A DNA stretch of 43,988 bases, from assembly GCA_019912685.1 (NCBI GenBank), contig JAIOII010000437.1, positions 1-43,988 of the forward strand, in the 5' to 3' direction. The DNA is from Kofleriaceae bacterium. Lineage in GTDB: Bacteria; Myxococcota_A; Polyangia; Haliangiales; Haliangiaceae. Below are positions 16,950-25,733 of the stretch, piece after piece. The position numbers and the translations under genes were made by a program. How positions within the stretch are numbered: position 1 is the first letter of the stretch; each line of letters begins with the position of its first letter. Below the pieces are notes generated by a model. The model had not been told where the DNA came from and did no database searches. It saw nothing but the letters and a program-made list of their open reading frames with translations.

Positions 16950-17543
16950 ATGAGACATCGCACCCTACTTCTGGCGCTCGCTCTGGGCGCGCTCGTTGGT
17001 GTCGGCTCGCTCAGCGCTCAGCCTACGCCTGCGCCGCCGGAACCGAATCGCACGCCGGCCGATGTCACCGCCCCGGGGGAGACCAAGGCGAACCTCTCTC
17101 CTCGCGAGATGGTGGACCAGGCGAAGAAGCGGATCAGCGAGATGGAGGGCTTTCACGTCCGGGTGCTTCAGCTCCAGGCCGCCGCGCGCAAGTCGAAGGA
17201 CGTGATCAAGCTCAACTGCGTGAACGAGAAGCTGCTCGCCGTAAAGCAGCTCCTGAACATCGCCGAGGTCGCCGAGAACGACCTCACCGAGGCGCTCGCA
17301 AGCGGCGACCGGGATGCTCAAGTGCATCAGTACAGCCAGGTCATGCTCGCCCACGAGCGCGCAACCGGTGAGCGCGACGAAGCCGAGGGATGCATCGGCG
17401 AGGAGATCGTCTTCGTCGGCCCCACGCAGGTCGATGTCGACGGTCCAACGATGCCGGACGACCCGACCGACGACCCTGAGGATCCATTCTCCGGCACCGT
17501 GGTGGACTTCGAGCCCGTCGTGTATGCGACCCCCTATCGCTGA
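16950..17543 (+). CDS. Small secreted periplasmic protein of unknown function
   Basis: A 197-residue protein I do not recognise. It has a clear signal peptide (MRHRTLLLALALGALVGVGSLSAQ) with cleavage expected near residue 25, then a Pro-rich linker. The region of about residues 55-150 is predicted helical: SPREMVDQAKKRISEMEGFH and AVKQLLNIAEVAENDLTEAL suggest a helical hairpin. It contains the only two cysteines, in LNCVNEK and EGCIGEE, which could form a disulfide. The tail is acidic (TMPDDPTDDPEDPF). The frame is open upstream, but ATG 16950 starts the signal peptide and has GAGG upstream. It precedes the beta-barrel gene by 17 bases under a likely promoter, so the pair probably works together at the outer membrane. 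Confidence 0.78.
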   Translation: MRHRTLLLALALGALVGVGSLSAQPTPAPPEPNRTPADVTAPGETKANLSPREMVDQAKKRISEMEGFHVRVLQLQAAARKSKDVIKLNCVNEKLLAVKQLLNIAEVAENDLTEALASGDRDAQVHQYSQVMLAHERATGERDEAEGCIGEEIVFVGPTQVDVDGPTMPDDPTDDPEDPFSGTVVDFEPVVYATPYR

Positions 17544-17560
17544 GCTTGAACCCACCACAC

Positions 17561-18856
17561 ATGAAGCGTCCGATAATCGCCTTGTTCATGGGTTGTGCCG
17601 CGCTCGGCGCGGCCTCCCCTGCGTTCGCTCAAGAAGCGGGACGGATCGTCGAAGGAGCTGGGTATCCCGTCGGGGAGGGTACGGTGCTACACCCGAGCGT
17701 GGGTACGGAGCTCGGGTTCACCAACAACGTCTTCTACGCGGACGAGAACACGCACGCGGCCGGCCTCCTTCGACTCGTCGGTGAATTCGCGGTGGCATCG
17801 AAGGACATCGAGGCGGACAAGGTCGACGAGACCTTCCTGGAAGAGGATGAGGTCCCTGCCGAACCGGCGGCCCAGCGCCTCAGGTTCCGCGCGGGGGGCA
17901 AGCTGAGCTACACGGAGTTCTTGTCCAACGACCAGAACGTACGGTCGCAACGGGACCTCGCAGCGGATCTCGGCGCCAACCTGGTCGTGGCCCCCCAGGG
18001 CCGGGTGTCGTTCTCAGCGGACGAGCACTTCATCCGCGATACGCGGCCGGTGAACTTCTACTCCGCCGAAGGCACGGATCGCATAGCGAACAGCCTGTCG
18101 CTCGGCCTCACGTACCAACCCGGCGGTCGGACGATGAAGGCCGGCGTGCGGTGGCAGAACCAGATCGATTACTTCGAGGATGCGGATCAACGGTTCGCGA
18201 ACCGAATGATCAACGCGCTTCACGCGCAGTACGAGTGGGCGTTGTTCCCGTACACCAAGCTGTTCGCCGATGCGAGCTACTCGTTCATCGGAGGCTTTGC
18301 CAGCGAGGGTGGCGAGATCGAGCCGGCGAAGCGAAGCGCTTCGCCGATTCGGGGCGGGGCCGGTATCGCCACTGCGCTAACCGAGCTCTTCACCGTGAAG
18401 GCCCACCTCGGGTGGGCGTACGCCAGCTACGACGGCGGCGCGAGCTACAACACTCCCGTCCTCGGAGCCGAGCTCGGCTACCGATACTCTCCGGTCGGCC
18501 GTGTCGTCTTTGATTACGACTGGGATCATCGGGACTCGGTGAACGGTGACTTCTACCGTGATCACGGTTTGGCCGTGCGCATCGACCAGCAGCTGGGCCG
18601 CGTGGTCGGAAGCGCGGGCGCAGAGCTTCACCTGCGAGCCTATCGCGGCGTGGCGTCGGGGATCGGCGCCGAGTCCGAACGCAATGACGTGATCGTCGCA
18701 GCCACCGCGAAGGCAAACTACGTGTTCCGTGATTGGCTCGCGGCGGTCGCCGACTTCCGAGCGGAATCCGACCAGACAGAGTACATGTCCGTTGGCGGCG
18801 ACGATCCGAGCTACTCGCGCGTCGAGATCACGGCAGGCATCCGCGCGGCGTTCTGA
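17561..18856 (+). CDS. Outer-membrane beta-barrel protein, candidate polysaccharide-export porin
   Basis: A 431-residue outer-membrane protein with signal peptide MKRPIIALFMGCAALGAASPAFAQ. The mature chain alternates polar and hydrophobic residues in repeated beta-strands, such as RFRAGGKLSYTEFLS, LSLGLTYQPGGRTMKAGVRW, HAQYEWALFPYTKLFADASY and SPVGRVVFDYDWDHRD. It ends SRVEITAGIRAAF, with the C-terminal aromatic residue typical of BAM substrates. The overall pattern resembles the BBP2-like porins found in exopolysaccharide loci. Because the OPX lipoprotein of this locus is short, this barrel may be its pore partner, as Wzp proteins are in Myxococcus (inference). It follows the secreted-protein gene by 17 bases and precedes the oxidoreductase gene by 11. 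Confidence 0.82.
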   Translation: MKRPIIALFMGCAALGAASPAFAQEAGRIVEGAGYPVGEGTVLHPSVGTELGFTNNVFYADENTHAAGLLRLVGEFAVASKDIEADKVDETFLEEDEVPAEPAAQRLRFRAGGKLSYTEFLSNDQNVRSQRDLAADLGANLVVAPQGRVSFSADEHFIRDTRPVNFYSAEGTDRIANSLSLGLTYQPGGRTMKAGVRWQNQIDYFEDADQRFANRMINALHAQYEWALFPYTKLFADASYSFIGGFASEGGEIEPAKRSASPIRGGAGIATALTELFTVKAHLGWAYASYDGGASYNTPVLGAELGYRYSPVGRVVFDYDWDHRDSVNGDFYRDHGLAVRIDQQLGRVVGSAGAELHLRAYRGVASGIGAESERNDVIVAATAKANYVFRDWLAAVADFRAESDQTEYMSVGGDDPSYSRVEITAGIRAAF

Positions 18857-18867
18857 GCCGTAGGACG

Positions 18868-19893
18868 ATGGGCCGAACCCGCGTTGCCGTCATCGGGGTA
18901 GGCACGTGGGGACTCTCGCACCTGCGCACGCTCGCAGCCGAGCCACGCGCCGAGCTGACGTGGGTGTGCGACCTCGATGCCGCGGCATTGAGGTCGGCCA
19001 GCGCTGTTGCGCCGACGGCCCGTGCGACGCAATCGTTCGACGAGGTCCTTGGCGCGCGGGATGTCGACGCGATCGTGATTGTGACTCCGGCGGTAACCCA
19101 CGCCGACCTCGCAGTGAAGGCGCTACGACGTGGCCGCCACGTGCTCATCGAGAAACCGCTGGCGCTCTCGGTCGCGGACGCGGAACGCGTCGTGGAGGCC
19201 GCCCAGCGCGCCGGAACGACTGTGCTGGTGGGGCATCTCATGCTGTATCACCCCGCCGTCGACTATCTGCGGAAACTGGTCTCATCGCGCGAGCTCGGTG
19301 ACATCTTCTACCTCTCGTCGGTGCGCGCAAACCTGGGACGATTGCGCCGCGACGAGAACGCCCTGTGGAGCTTCGGACCACACGACCTCTCAATGATCGA
19401 CCATCTGATCCCTGGGACGCCCGTCACGGTGACTGCACGCGGGGCGAGCTACCTGCAACCCGGGATCGCCGATGTCGTATTCGTAAACTTGGAGCTGACC
19501 CCGCCGGGCGGGCCGCGAGCGGTGATGGCCCAGATCCACCTTTCCTGGCTGAACCCGCGCAAGGAGCGCAGGCTGACCATCGTTGGCTCGAAGAAGATGG
19601 TCGAGTTCGACGATTGCGTTGCCGAGAAAGTCTGTCTGTACGATCGCGGATACGACCGTCCACCGGAGTTTTCGAGCTTCGCGGAGTACCTGACGCTGCG
19701 AAACGGCGACATCTACATCCCGCAGGTGGCCATGGAAGAACCCCTGGCCGCTCAGATCCGACACTTCCTCGACTGTATCGCCGCGAACGCGCAGCCACGG
19801 ACCGACCTCGCCAGCGGAGTGCGGGTGGTACGGCTTCTCGCGGCCGCGCAGTCGTCCCTGGAGCGCGGAGGCGCGCCCGTGCAGGTTCCATGA
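18868..19893 (+). CDS. Gfo/Idh/MocA family sugar-nucleotide oxidoreductase, WlbA-like
   Basis: A 341-residue NAD(P)-dependent oxidoreductase. The Rossmann motif is RVAVIGVGTWGLSH at the N-terminus, the cofactor loop has VLIEKPLALS (the family EKP motif) and the catalytic region includes GHLMLYHPAVDYL. The C-terminal segment PLAAQIRHFLDCIAANAQP and VVRLLAAAQSSLERGG resembles WlbA/WbpB-type 3-dehydrogenases acting on UDP-sugars, though other members reduce keto sugars. ATG 18868 is used; the frame is open further upstream inside the porin gene. The gene ends in an ATGA overlap with the nucleotidyltransferase gene, so the two are coupled. Substrate is not established. Confidence 0.87.
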   Translation: MGRTRVAVIGVGTWGLSHLRTLAAEPRAELTWVCDLDAAALRSASAVAPTARATQSFDEVLGARDVDAIVIVTPAVTHADLAVKALRRGRHVLIEKPLALSVADAERVVEAAQRAGTTVLVGHLMLYHPAVDYLRKLVSSRELGDIFYLSSVRANLGRLRRDENALWSFGPHDLSMIDHLIPGTPVTVTARGASYLQPGIADVVFVNLELTPPGGPRAVMAQIHLSWLNPRKERRLTIVGSKKMVEFDDCVAEKVCLYDRGYDRPPEFSSFAEYLTLRNGDIYIPQVAMEEPLAAQIRHFLDCIAANAQPRTDLASGVRVVRLLAAAQSSLERGGAPVQVP

Positions 19894-20819
19894 GCCGACT
19901 CGTCGCGCTGGGCGAGCTCGTGCGCGCGATCGTGGACGACCGCCCCGCTCCGAACGCGGATCCAGTGCTGGTGCGGAAACACGGGCTCGCCCCTCTCGCA
20001 TACACCCATGGCCGGTCTCTGTTCCGCGCCGACTATGCGCTGTCGTCGATTCGCGCAGAGCAGCAACGCGAGCTGGCGTGCGAAGCGGTGGCGACGCTCG
20101 GGAGTGCCGGCATCCAGGTGATCCTTCTCAAAGGCATCAGCTACGCTGGCGAGCTGTACAAGGACCCGGCGGAACGACCGATGAGCGACGTCGATCTGAT
20201 GGTTCCCGTCGCCGATCATCCGCGCGCGGTTGCAGTCCTCGAGGGCATCGGGTACCGGCACGCGGGACCGAAGATCCAGCGATCGCATCGTCACCATGCC
20301 ATGACGCTCAAGCGGCCCGGTGCCGCGGTGGACCTTCATCGTAGTCCGACGCAAGAAGGCCGCGTCGACATCCCGATGCGGGAGGTCTGGAGAAGGGTGA
20401 CCCCGGCATCCCGGGTTCCCGGTGCGTCACGGCTCCAGGAGGACGACGAGATTCTCTTTCACCTCGCGAACCTGGCGCGGCACGATCTCATCGTTCCCCT
20501 GATCAGCTTCGTCGATGCGGGAAGGATGCTGCGGCATCTCGATACGCTCGCGCGGCAGAGACTCGTTCGAAAGGCCCACGAGTGGAGATTCGGAAGGGTC
20601 TTCGATGCGTGTGTGGAGGCGGTCGAGATCGTTTGCGGGCGGAACGTCACTCGCGAACGGTGGTGGCTACCCGCCCGGAACTCGATGCTCGCGGGCGAAC
20701 GCCCGTCCCGGCCCGTGCAGATCGGCCGCAAGCTGCTCCTCGTCGAGGGGCCGAGGGAGCTCCTCTCCTATGCGCGGTCCGTGGCCGACGGATGGGTGAC
20801 CAGCCTTCGCAGTCAGTGA
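19890..20819 (+). CDS. Nucleotidyltransferase-family protein (NTP_transf_5-like)
   Basis: A 309-residue protein of the nucleotidyltransferase-fold family found in exopolysaccharide and some peptide-modification loci. Key elements are the conserved VILLKGISYAGELYKDPAE (about residues 80-98), then RPMSDVDLMVPVAD with the two metal-binding aspartates spaced D-x-D, and HHAMTLKRPGAAVDLH with a further acidic residue. The C-terminal half is helical and variable. The ATG overlaps the previous stop (ATGA). Its last 7 bases overlap the end of the convergent methyltransferase gene. In other loci such proteins occur with PqqD-like and HprK-related proteins; a PqqD-like gene is present at 40493. Biochemical role unknown. 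Confidence 0.8.
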   Translation: MSRLVALGELVRAIVDDRPAPNADPVLVRKHGLAPLAYTHGRSLFRADYALSSIRAEQQRELACEAVATLGSAGIQVILLKGISYAGELYKDPAERPMSDVDLMVPVADHPRAVAVLEGIGYRHAGPKIQRSHRHHAMTLKRPGAAVDLHRSPTQEGRVDIPMREVWRRVTPASRVPGASRLQEDDEILFHLANLARHDLIVPLISFVDAGRMLRHLDTLARQRLVRKAHEWRFGRVFDACVEAVEIVCGRNVTRERWWLPARNSMLAGERPSRPVQIGRKLLLVEGPRELLSYARSVADGWVTSLRSQ

Positions 20820-21772
20820 TCGAGAAGCGGCCGACGACCTCGCCCTGTCATGTGCGCCGGGTGATCGATCTCGATCTCCACGAGCCCTAGCTCACGCATC
20901 CAGCGCTCCAGCGTCGCCGCGCTCTGCGGCTGGTCGTAGCGCGGCGACAACCAGTCGAACGTATCGAGCACGGCGAAGTCGCGCAGTTGATCCTCGTCGA
21001 GAGGAAACACGCCTTCGTAGTTCGCAACCGGGAGGGCGCGGCGAAGCGCCGCACCAACGAGCGGAACACGGCCGACGGTGCGGCTCACTTCGAGCAGGGG
21101 CGGCGCGAGCCGTTCGACCCACCCGAAGAGTGCGGCCGATGGCACCCGCTTCGTGACCGGGCGCAACCAGAACTTCGGGTGGAGAAACTGTCTCCAGCTC
21201 GAACGGTAGACGTCGACGGCGATGCGCCCGCCGGGTCGGACTTGCGCAACTAGCGCCTCGAGCGCGCCGCGGACGTCAGGCGTATGCTGGATGACGCCGA
21301 ACGAGTACACGAAGTCGAAGGAGCCCGGCGCAAACGGTAGGTCATACAGGTCCGCCTGCAACACGTGCAGCTCCTCCGAACCGTTGTTGCTGCGGCAGGC
21401 ATCGACCGCACTAGAGAAGTCGATTGCGACGACCTCGGCGCCGAGCGAGAGAGCGATCTCGGCGAACCGCCCCGAGCCGCACCCTCCATCGAGCACGAGA
21501 GCGCCCGAGAGATCACGCTCGGTCCAGCGTGACTGCGCCAGGAAGCGGTCGCGCGAGATCGTCGTCCCGTTGTGGCTGTCGAGCTGCGTCCGTGCGAACC
21601 GGTTCCACTGCAGCCCGAAGCTAGCCGCGTAGTTGTCGCGTGGGACGAAGCGCGGCACTCCGTTCTCGACAGCGTCGACCCGACTGCATGCGGTGCAACG
21701 CACCGCTGTTGGCGTCATGATGACGGCGCCCCGGCAAGACAGACACCGCAGGATACGGGAGAGATCGATCAT
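20813..21772 (-). CDS. Class I SAM-dependent methyltransferase with N-terminal zinc ribbon
   Basis: A 319-residue methyltransferase. The N-terminus carries a Trm112-like zinc ribbon with Cys10/Cys13 (CLSC) and Cys26/Cys29 (CTAC). SAM motif I is LVLDGGCGSGRFAEIALSLG (from about residue 92), followed by VVAIDFSS and, later, FVYSFGVIQHTPDV, as in UbiE/Methyltransf_11 proteins. Such two-domain enzymes are frequent in polysaccharide loci; the substrate may be a sugar or a lipid-linked intermediate. ATG 21772 overlaps the heparinase-like stop by four bases (ATGA), and the frame's earlier start is unlikely. It is the last gene of the long minus-strand run. Confidence 0.88.
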   Translation of the reverse strand: MIDLSRILRCLSCRGAVIMTPTAVRCTACSRVDAVENGVPRFVPRDNYAASFGLQWNRFARTQLDSHNGTTISRDRFLAQSRWTERDLSGALVLDGGCGSGRFAEIALSLGAEVVAIDFSSAVDACRSNNGSEELHVLQADLYDLPFAPGSFDFVYSFGVIQHTPDVRGALEALVAQVRPGGRIAVDVYRSSWRQFLHPKFWLRPVTKRVPSAALFGWVERLAPPLLEVSRTVGRVPLVGAALRRALPVANYEGVFPLDEDQLRDFAVLDTFDWLSPRYDQPQSAATLERWMRELGLVEIEIDHPAHMTGRGRRPLLDH

Positions 21773-23802
21773 GAGGCACCGTCGGATTCCACCGAGAGAG
21801 AGCCCGACGCCTGGGCCGCACCGGCGAGATCGGAGTCCCGCCACCGCGATACCACCTCGTCAGGCAGCCGGGACGTAGCACCGCCACTCGCGCTCATCAC
21901 CGTATGGAACCAAGCGCGCGTCGCAACAGCCTCGAGCTCGATCGACGTACATGGCGTTCTCATTCCGTACGTCGGCGACATCCACCCGATGGTCGTCGTG
22001 GCGTCGGCGCGGATATCGCGCACCGTAACCGTCGGAGCGTGGAGTGCAACCGCAATTGCTCCATCGTCCCACTGCAACCCATTCTGCCGCCACTTCACGC
22101 CCTCGAGGTTCCAATGGAGACGGATGACATCGGATTCGGCACCTCGCACGTCATCGAAGACATCGAGGCGGTCGGCACAGTGACGCACCAGGCGTGTATG
22201 GATGAACGTCCGTCCCCAGGCGCATCGAACGCGCGCCATCCAGACGGACACGCCAGGCTGATCGATGTCGACCAGGAGCTCCGCGCGGCTCCAGTGAGTC
22301 CAGAGGAAGCGCCCGCGCCGTCGCATCTGACTTCGATCTCCGACCGAGCATGTATTGTGCACGCGGGTTTCAGAGAGCCCGTTGTCCCATGGCGCCGGTT
22401 CCGAGTACGCGAAGGAACCGGGATCGAGCGCGACGTTCCTCGGCCCGTGCCAGACGTCCAGGTGAAGCGAGTCGGCGTGACCGGGACGGTGATGAGCGTG
22501 AACGGGAACGCGGGAAGCGATCATCCATGGACCACGGTGTGAGCTGACGTATCCGGACGACGTGATCCGCAGGGAGTCTCGCGGCGGCGGGGCAACCTCT
22601 CGTGTCGTGGGCCCGAAGCCGAACCACGCGCCTTGCTCGTCCCAGGGGCCGGGGAAGAATGGCGGCGGCTCACCGAGCTCCCGAGCAAGGTGCTGGAGCG
22701 TGGGGCGGAAATCGCGGTGGTTCGACGACGAGAGACCGAGGAGCAACGCACCGTCGTTATGCCCGTAGTTGGGCAACGCGCCACCGTCCACGGGACGCAG
22801 CCCCATCAGGAAGCCGTGGGACCGGCGAAGCGCGCTTTCGACGTTACCGGACAGCGGCGAGGCGAAGCTGCGCGCGACGAAACGAGCCCAGAGCAGGACA
22901 TGAACGGCGAGCCGCTGATAGTTCAGGCTCTCCTGGATGTATGCGCCATCAGGTCCAAACTGATCCGTGACGCATTCCTCCAGCGCGCGTTCAGCACGTA
23001 CCCGCCACTCCGGCGACTCCGACGCAGCAGGAAGGACCTGTGCGATCGTCCAGAGCGTCACGGCTTCGGTCAACGCATGGTTGTTGCGCTGCGAGAGCGA
23101 GTGCCGGAGTGTTCGCGCGATCCTACGTGCAGCGAGATGGAGCAAACGCGAGATTCGCCTCATCTCCTCCGCGGAGCACAGCCCCTCTGCGTGGAAAACG
23201 CTCGCGGCGAACATGATCGCGATGCAGCGCAGGGATAGCTCCTGTGCACAGTACCAGCCGGCCCCCTGTCCGGGAGGGTTGTTCTCCATCCAGTCTCGAA
23301 GGCCACGCCAGGTCTCGTGGGCGAAGCGGGGGTCTCCGCTGGCCATCCACGCGCGCGGGAACAACCACGCGAAGTGGAACCGGGCAGGTTCCCAGATCCA
23401 TTTGATGTCGCCATACCCTACCGGGGTTCGTGCGTACGCAGACCAGTGAAGGTTCGGGGGCCACGGCACCCCAGTCGTCGGATGCTCGTGCCACCGCGGC
23501 GGCCAGCCGATCTCGAGCGAACGGTCACCGAAAAACGGATAGTACCCGCGCAGCAGCTGCCGTGCACGCTCCACCGTGCCCTGCGCTTCGATCGGAAACG
23601 CGCCCAGGACCTTCGACGCGGCCGAGAGATCGAGCGAGAGGAGCCGAAGCGGAGACGCGTCCGGCAACGACTCACGTTCCGCCCATTCGTATGCCCGGGA
23701 TCGCAAGAGCGCTTCATGGACCGCGCGCCGCGCCAGTCCTCGAAGACCAAACGTGCGGGCAAGCTCGACACTGCCGGAGATCGCTTCGCGTACGTTGGTC
23801 AT
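21769..23802 (-). CDS. Heparinase II/III-like (polysaccharide lyase fold) protein
   Basis: A 677-residue protein with the alpha/alpha-toroid plus beta-sandwich layout of heparinase II/III-type lyases. The toroid has LHLAARRIARTLRHSLSQRN then NHALTEAVTLW, covering the conserved Asn-His, and LPNYGHNDGALLLGL. The beta-sandwich has HADSLHLDVWHGPRNVALDP and GSFAYSEPAPWDN. No signal peptide is seen with either ATG 23802 (20-base gap to asnB, preferred) or the upstream start at 23865. A cytoplasmic lyase would be odd; export by another route or a non-lytic role is possible. Proteins of this type are common beside bi-domain oxidoreductases and AsnB in exopolysaccharide loci. It may trim uronate-containing polymer (inference). 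Confidence 0.82.
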   Translation of the reverse strand: MTNVREAISGSVELARTFGLRGLARRAVHEALLRSRAYEWAERESLPDASPLRLLSLDLSAASKVLGAFPIEAQGTVERARQLLRGYYPFFGDRSLEIGWPPRWHEHPTTGVPWPPNLHWSAYARTPVGYGDIKWIWEPARFHFAWLFPRAWMASGDPRFAHETWRGLRDWMENNPPGQGAGWYCAQELSLRCIAIMFAASVFHAEGLCSAEEMRRISRLLHLAARRIARTLRHSLSQRNNHALTEAVTLWTIAQVLPAASESPEWRVRAERALEECVTDQFGPDGAYIQESLNYQRLAVHVLLWARFVARSFASPLSGNVESALRRSHGFLMGLRPVDGGALPNYGHNDGALLLGLSSSNHRDFRPTLQHLARELGEPPPFFPGPWDEQGAWFGFGPTTREVAPPPRDSLRITSSGYVSSHRGPWMIASRVPVHAHHRPGHADSLHLDVWHGPRNVALDPGSFAYSEPAPWDNGLSETRVHNTCSVGDRSQMRRRGRFLWTHWSRAELLVDIDQPGVSVWMARVRCAWGRTFIHTRLVRHCADRLDVFDDVRGAESDVIRLHWNLEGVKWRQNGLQWDDGAIAVALHAPTVTVRDIRADATTTIGWMSPTYGMRTPCTSIELEAVATRAWFHTVMSASGGATSRLPDEVVSRWRDSDLAGAAQASGSLSVESDGAS

Positions 23803-23822
23803 GCAGTCCAGGGGCCCATACG

Positions 23823-25712
23823 TCAGGCGCTCACTCCCATCCGCCGACACCATAGCTCGATGCACACGATGGCAAGGAGAGGGTACGCGGCATCGACTCG
23901 GCCTGCGCGATCGTTCTCGAGCAGGCGCTGGACCGCCGACGGATCGAAGACGCCGCTACGACCGAGTTGGCCCGGCGACAACGTATCGCCCACGAGCTCA
24001 CCCAGCTCGCGATGCAGCCAGGTACGCAGGGGAACCCCGAACCCGGTCTTACTTCGACGAAGGATTTCCGCGGGGAGGATCGGTTGTAGGGCTTCGCGGA
24101 GGACCCACTTGCCGGTGCCAAGCCGCAGCTTCTCGCGAACCGGCACCGCGGCCGCAAGCTCCACGATCCGACGCGCGAGTAGCGGCACGCGAACCTCCAC
24201 ACCGACCGCCATCGACATCTTGTCCGTGTAGTTCAGGTTGTGATCCGCCAGGAAGTAACGCGCGTCGAGGTAGGCGACGCGGTTGACCGGATCGACATCA
24301 CCAGGGAGCTCGCGCAAGGCGGCGAGCAGGGGCGCGTAGGGTCCGAGGGCCGATAGTCGGCCGGCGACGTCCCGGGTGAAAAGTGCTCGAACGTCGGACT
24401 CTCCGATCCACGCGAAGTAGCCCGCGATACGCTCGTCCTGGTCCAGGTCGGCCTGCCGGAACGCGCGACGCGCACGACGTCCCCAGGGAGACGCTGCTGG
24501 TAGCCGATCAGCGCTCGCACGTAGCCCGCGTCTGAGCGCGCGCGGAAACCAGGCCCACACGCGCTCGATGGCCACGGCTTGATGACGACGGTATCCGGCG
24601 AACAGGTCATCTCCGCCGGTCCCGGCGAGCAGCACCTTGATCCCACGGTCGCGTGCGGCTTCGGCGACCCGGCGGACGTTCAGCGGGGCGAGGTCAGCCT
24701 GAGGCTCGTCGAGTTGATAGACCATGTCCTCGAGCTCGGAGGAGAGGTCCGCGCTCACCGGGACCTCGACGAGCTTGACGCCGAGATATGCAGCCACCTT
24801 GCGCGCGTACGGGAGATCGTCGTCGAAGCCCTCTGCTGCCGTCGTCCCGCTCGCGAACCGCATCGTGAAGCACGGAAGCCCAGGATTCTCACGCGCGGCG
24901 AATGCGACAACCGCGCTCGAATCGACGCCGCCGGAGAGGAACGCTCCGATGGGCACGTCGGCAACGAGCTGATCGGCCACCGAACGCGCTAGCGTCTGGC
25001 GCAATACCTCCACGCGGTCTCCATGCAGCATGGGCTCTTGCACGGGGATCTGAAACCAGCGCCAGAGGCGACTCACCTTGCCCGCACGAACGATCATGGC
25101 CGTACCGGGCTCAAGCTTGGAGACGCCACGAAGCACGGTTCTCGGAGCGGGGCACCAGAGATGCAGCAGGGTCGCTTCGACGGCCTGGAGGTCGAGCCCG
25201 CGGCACACGCCCGGAACGTCGATCAGCGCCTTGATCTCCGATGCGAAGACCAGGGTCGACCCGGTGTCGGTCCAGTAGAGTGGCTTGACGCCCAACCCAT
25301 CGCGGGCGAGGAGCAGCTCACCGGCGCGGGGGTCCCAGATCGCGAACGCGAAGATGCCGTCGAGCGCCTCGAGCATCGCCGGTCCCTGATCGAGGTAGAG
25401 CCGGAGCAGCACCTCGGTATCGGTGTCGGAGAAGAATCTGTGACCTCGTGCCTCGAGATCCGATCGCAGCTTCCGGAAGTTGTAGAGCTCGCCGTTGTAG
25501 GTGATCCGGCAGCCGGTCCCGACATCGCGCATCGGCTGATGGCCGCGTGACGAGAGATCTAGGATCGACAATCGCGTGTGTGCGAGGCCGACCTGAGCAG
25601 AGGCGTCGTACCACGTGCCGCGATCATCAGGGCCACGGTGCTGCAGCCGCTCCACGAACGAGTCGAGGACGGATGGAGGCAAGGGCCCTGAGAAACCCGC
25701 GATACCGCACAT
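23823..25712 (-). CDS. Asparagine synthase (glutamine-hydrolysing)-like amidotransferase, copy 2
   Basis: A 629-residue AsnB-like enzyme. It has Cys2 (MCGIAGFSGPLP), LQHRGPDDRGTW, the glutaminase motif ITYNGELYNFRKLR, the ATP-binding loop GAFLSGGVDSSAVVAF (about residues 255-270) and LLAGTGGDDLFAGYRRHQ. All catalytic elements appear intact. It differs clearly from the copy at 6390 (SGGLDSG loop, different insertions), so the two are divergent paralogues, not a recent duplication. The start ATG has 21 bases to the upstream glycosyltransferase gene. Possible roles are amidation of uronic acids or amino-sugar modification; free asparagine synthesis cannot be excluded. Confidence 0.9.
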   Translation of the reverse strand: MCGIAGFSGPLPPSVLDSFVERLQHRGPDDRGTWYDASAQVGLAHTRLSILDLSSRGHQPMRDVGTGCRITYNGELYNFRKLRSDLEARGHRFFSDTDTEVLLRLYLDQGPAMLEALDGIFAFAIWDPRAGELLLARDGLGVKPLYWTDTGSTLVFASEIKALIDVPGVCRGLDLQAVEATLLHLWCPAPRTVLRGVSKLEPGTAMIVRAGKVSRLWRWFQIPVQEPMLHGDRVEVLRQTLARSVADQLVADVPIGAFLSGGVDSSAVVAFAARENPGLPCFTMRFASGTTAAEGFDDDLPYARKVAAYLGVKLVEVPVSADLSSELEDMVYQLDEPQADLAPLNVRRVAEAARDRGIKVLLAGTGGDDLFAGYRRHQAVAIERVWAWFPRALRRGLRASADRLPAASPWGRRARRAFRQADLDQDERIAGYFAWIGESDVRALFTRDVAGRLSALGPYAPLLAALRELPGDVDPVNRVAYLDARYFLADHNLNYTDKMSMAVGVEVRVPLLARRIVELAAAVPVREKLRLGTGKWVLREALQPILPAEILRRSKTGFGVPLRTWLHRELGELVGDTLSPGQLGRSGVFDPSAVQRLLENDRAGRVDAAYPLLAIVCIELWCRRMGVSA

Positions 25713-25733
25713 GACCGGGGAGACTGTACTCTT

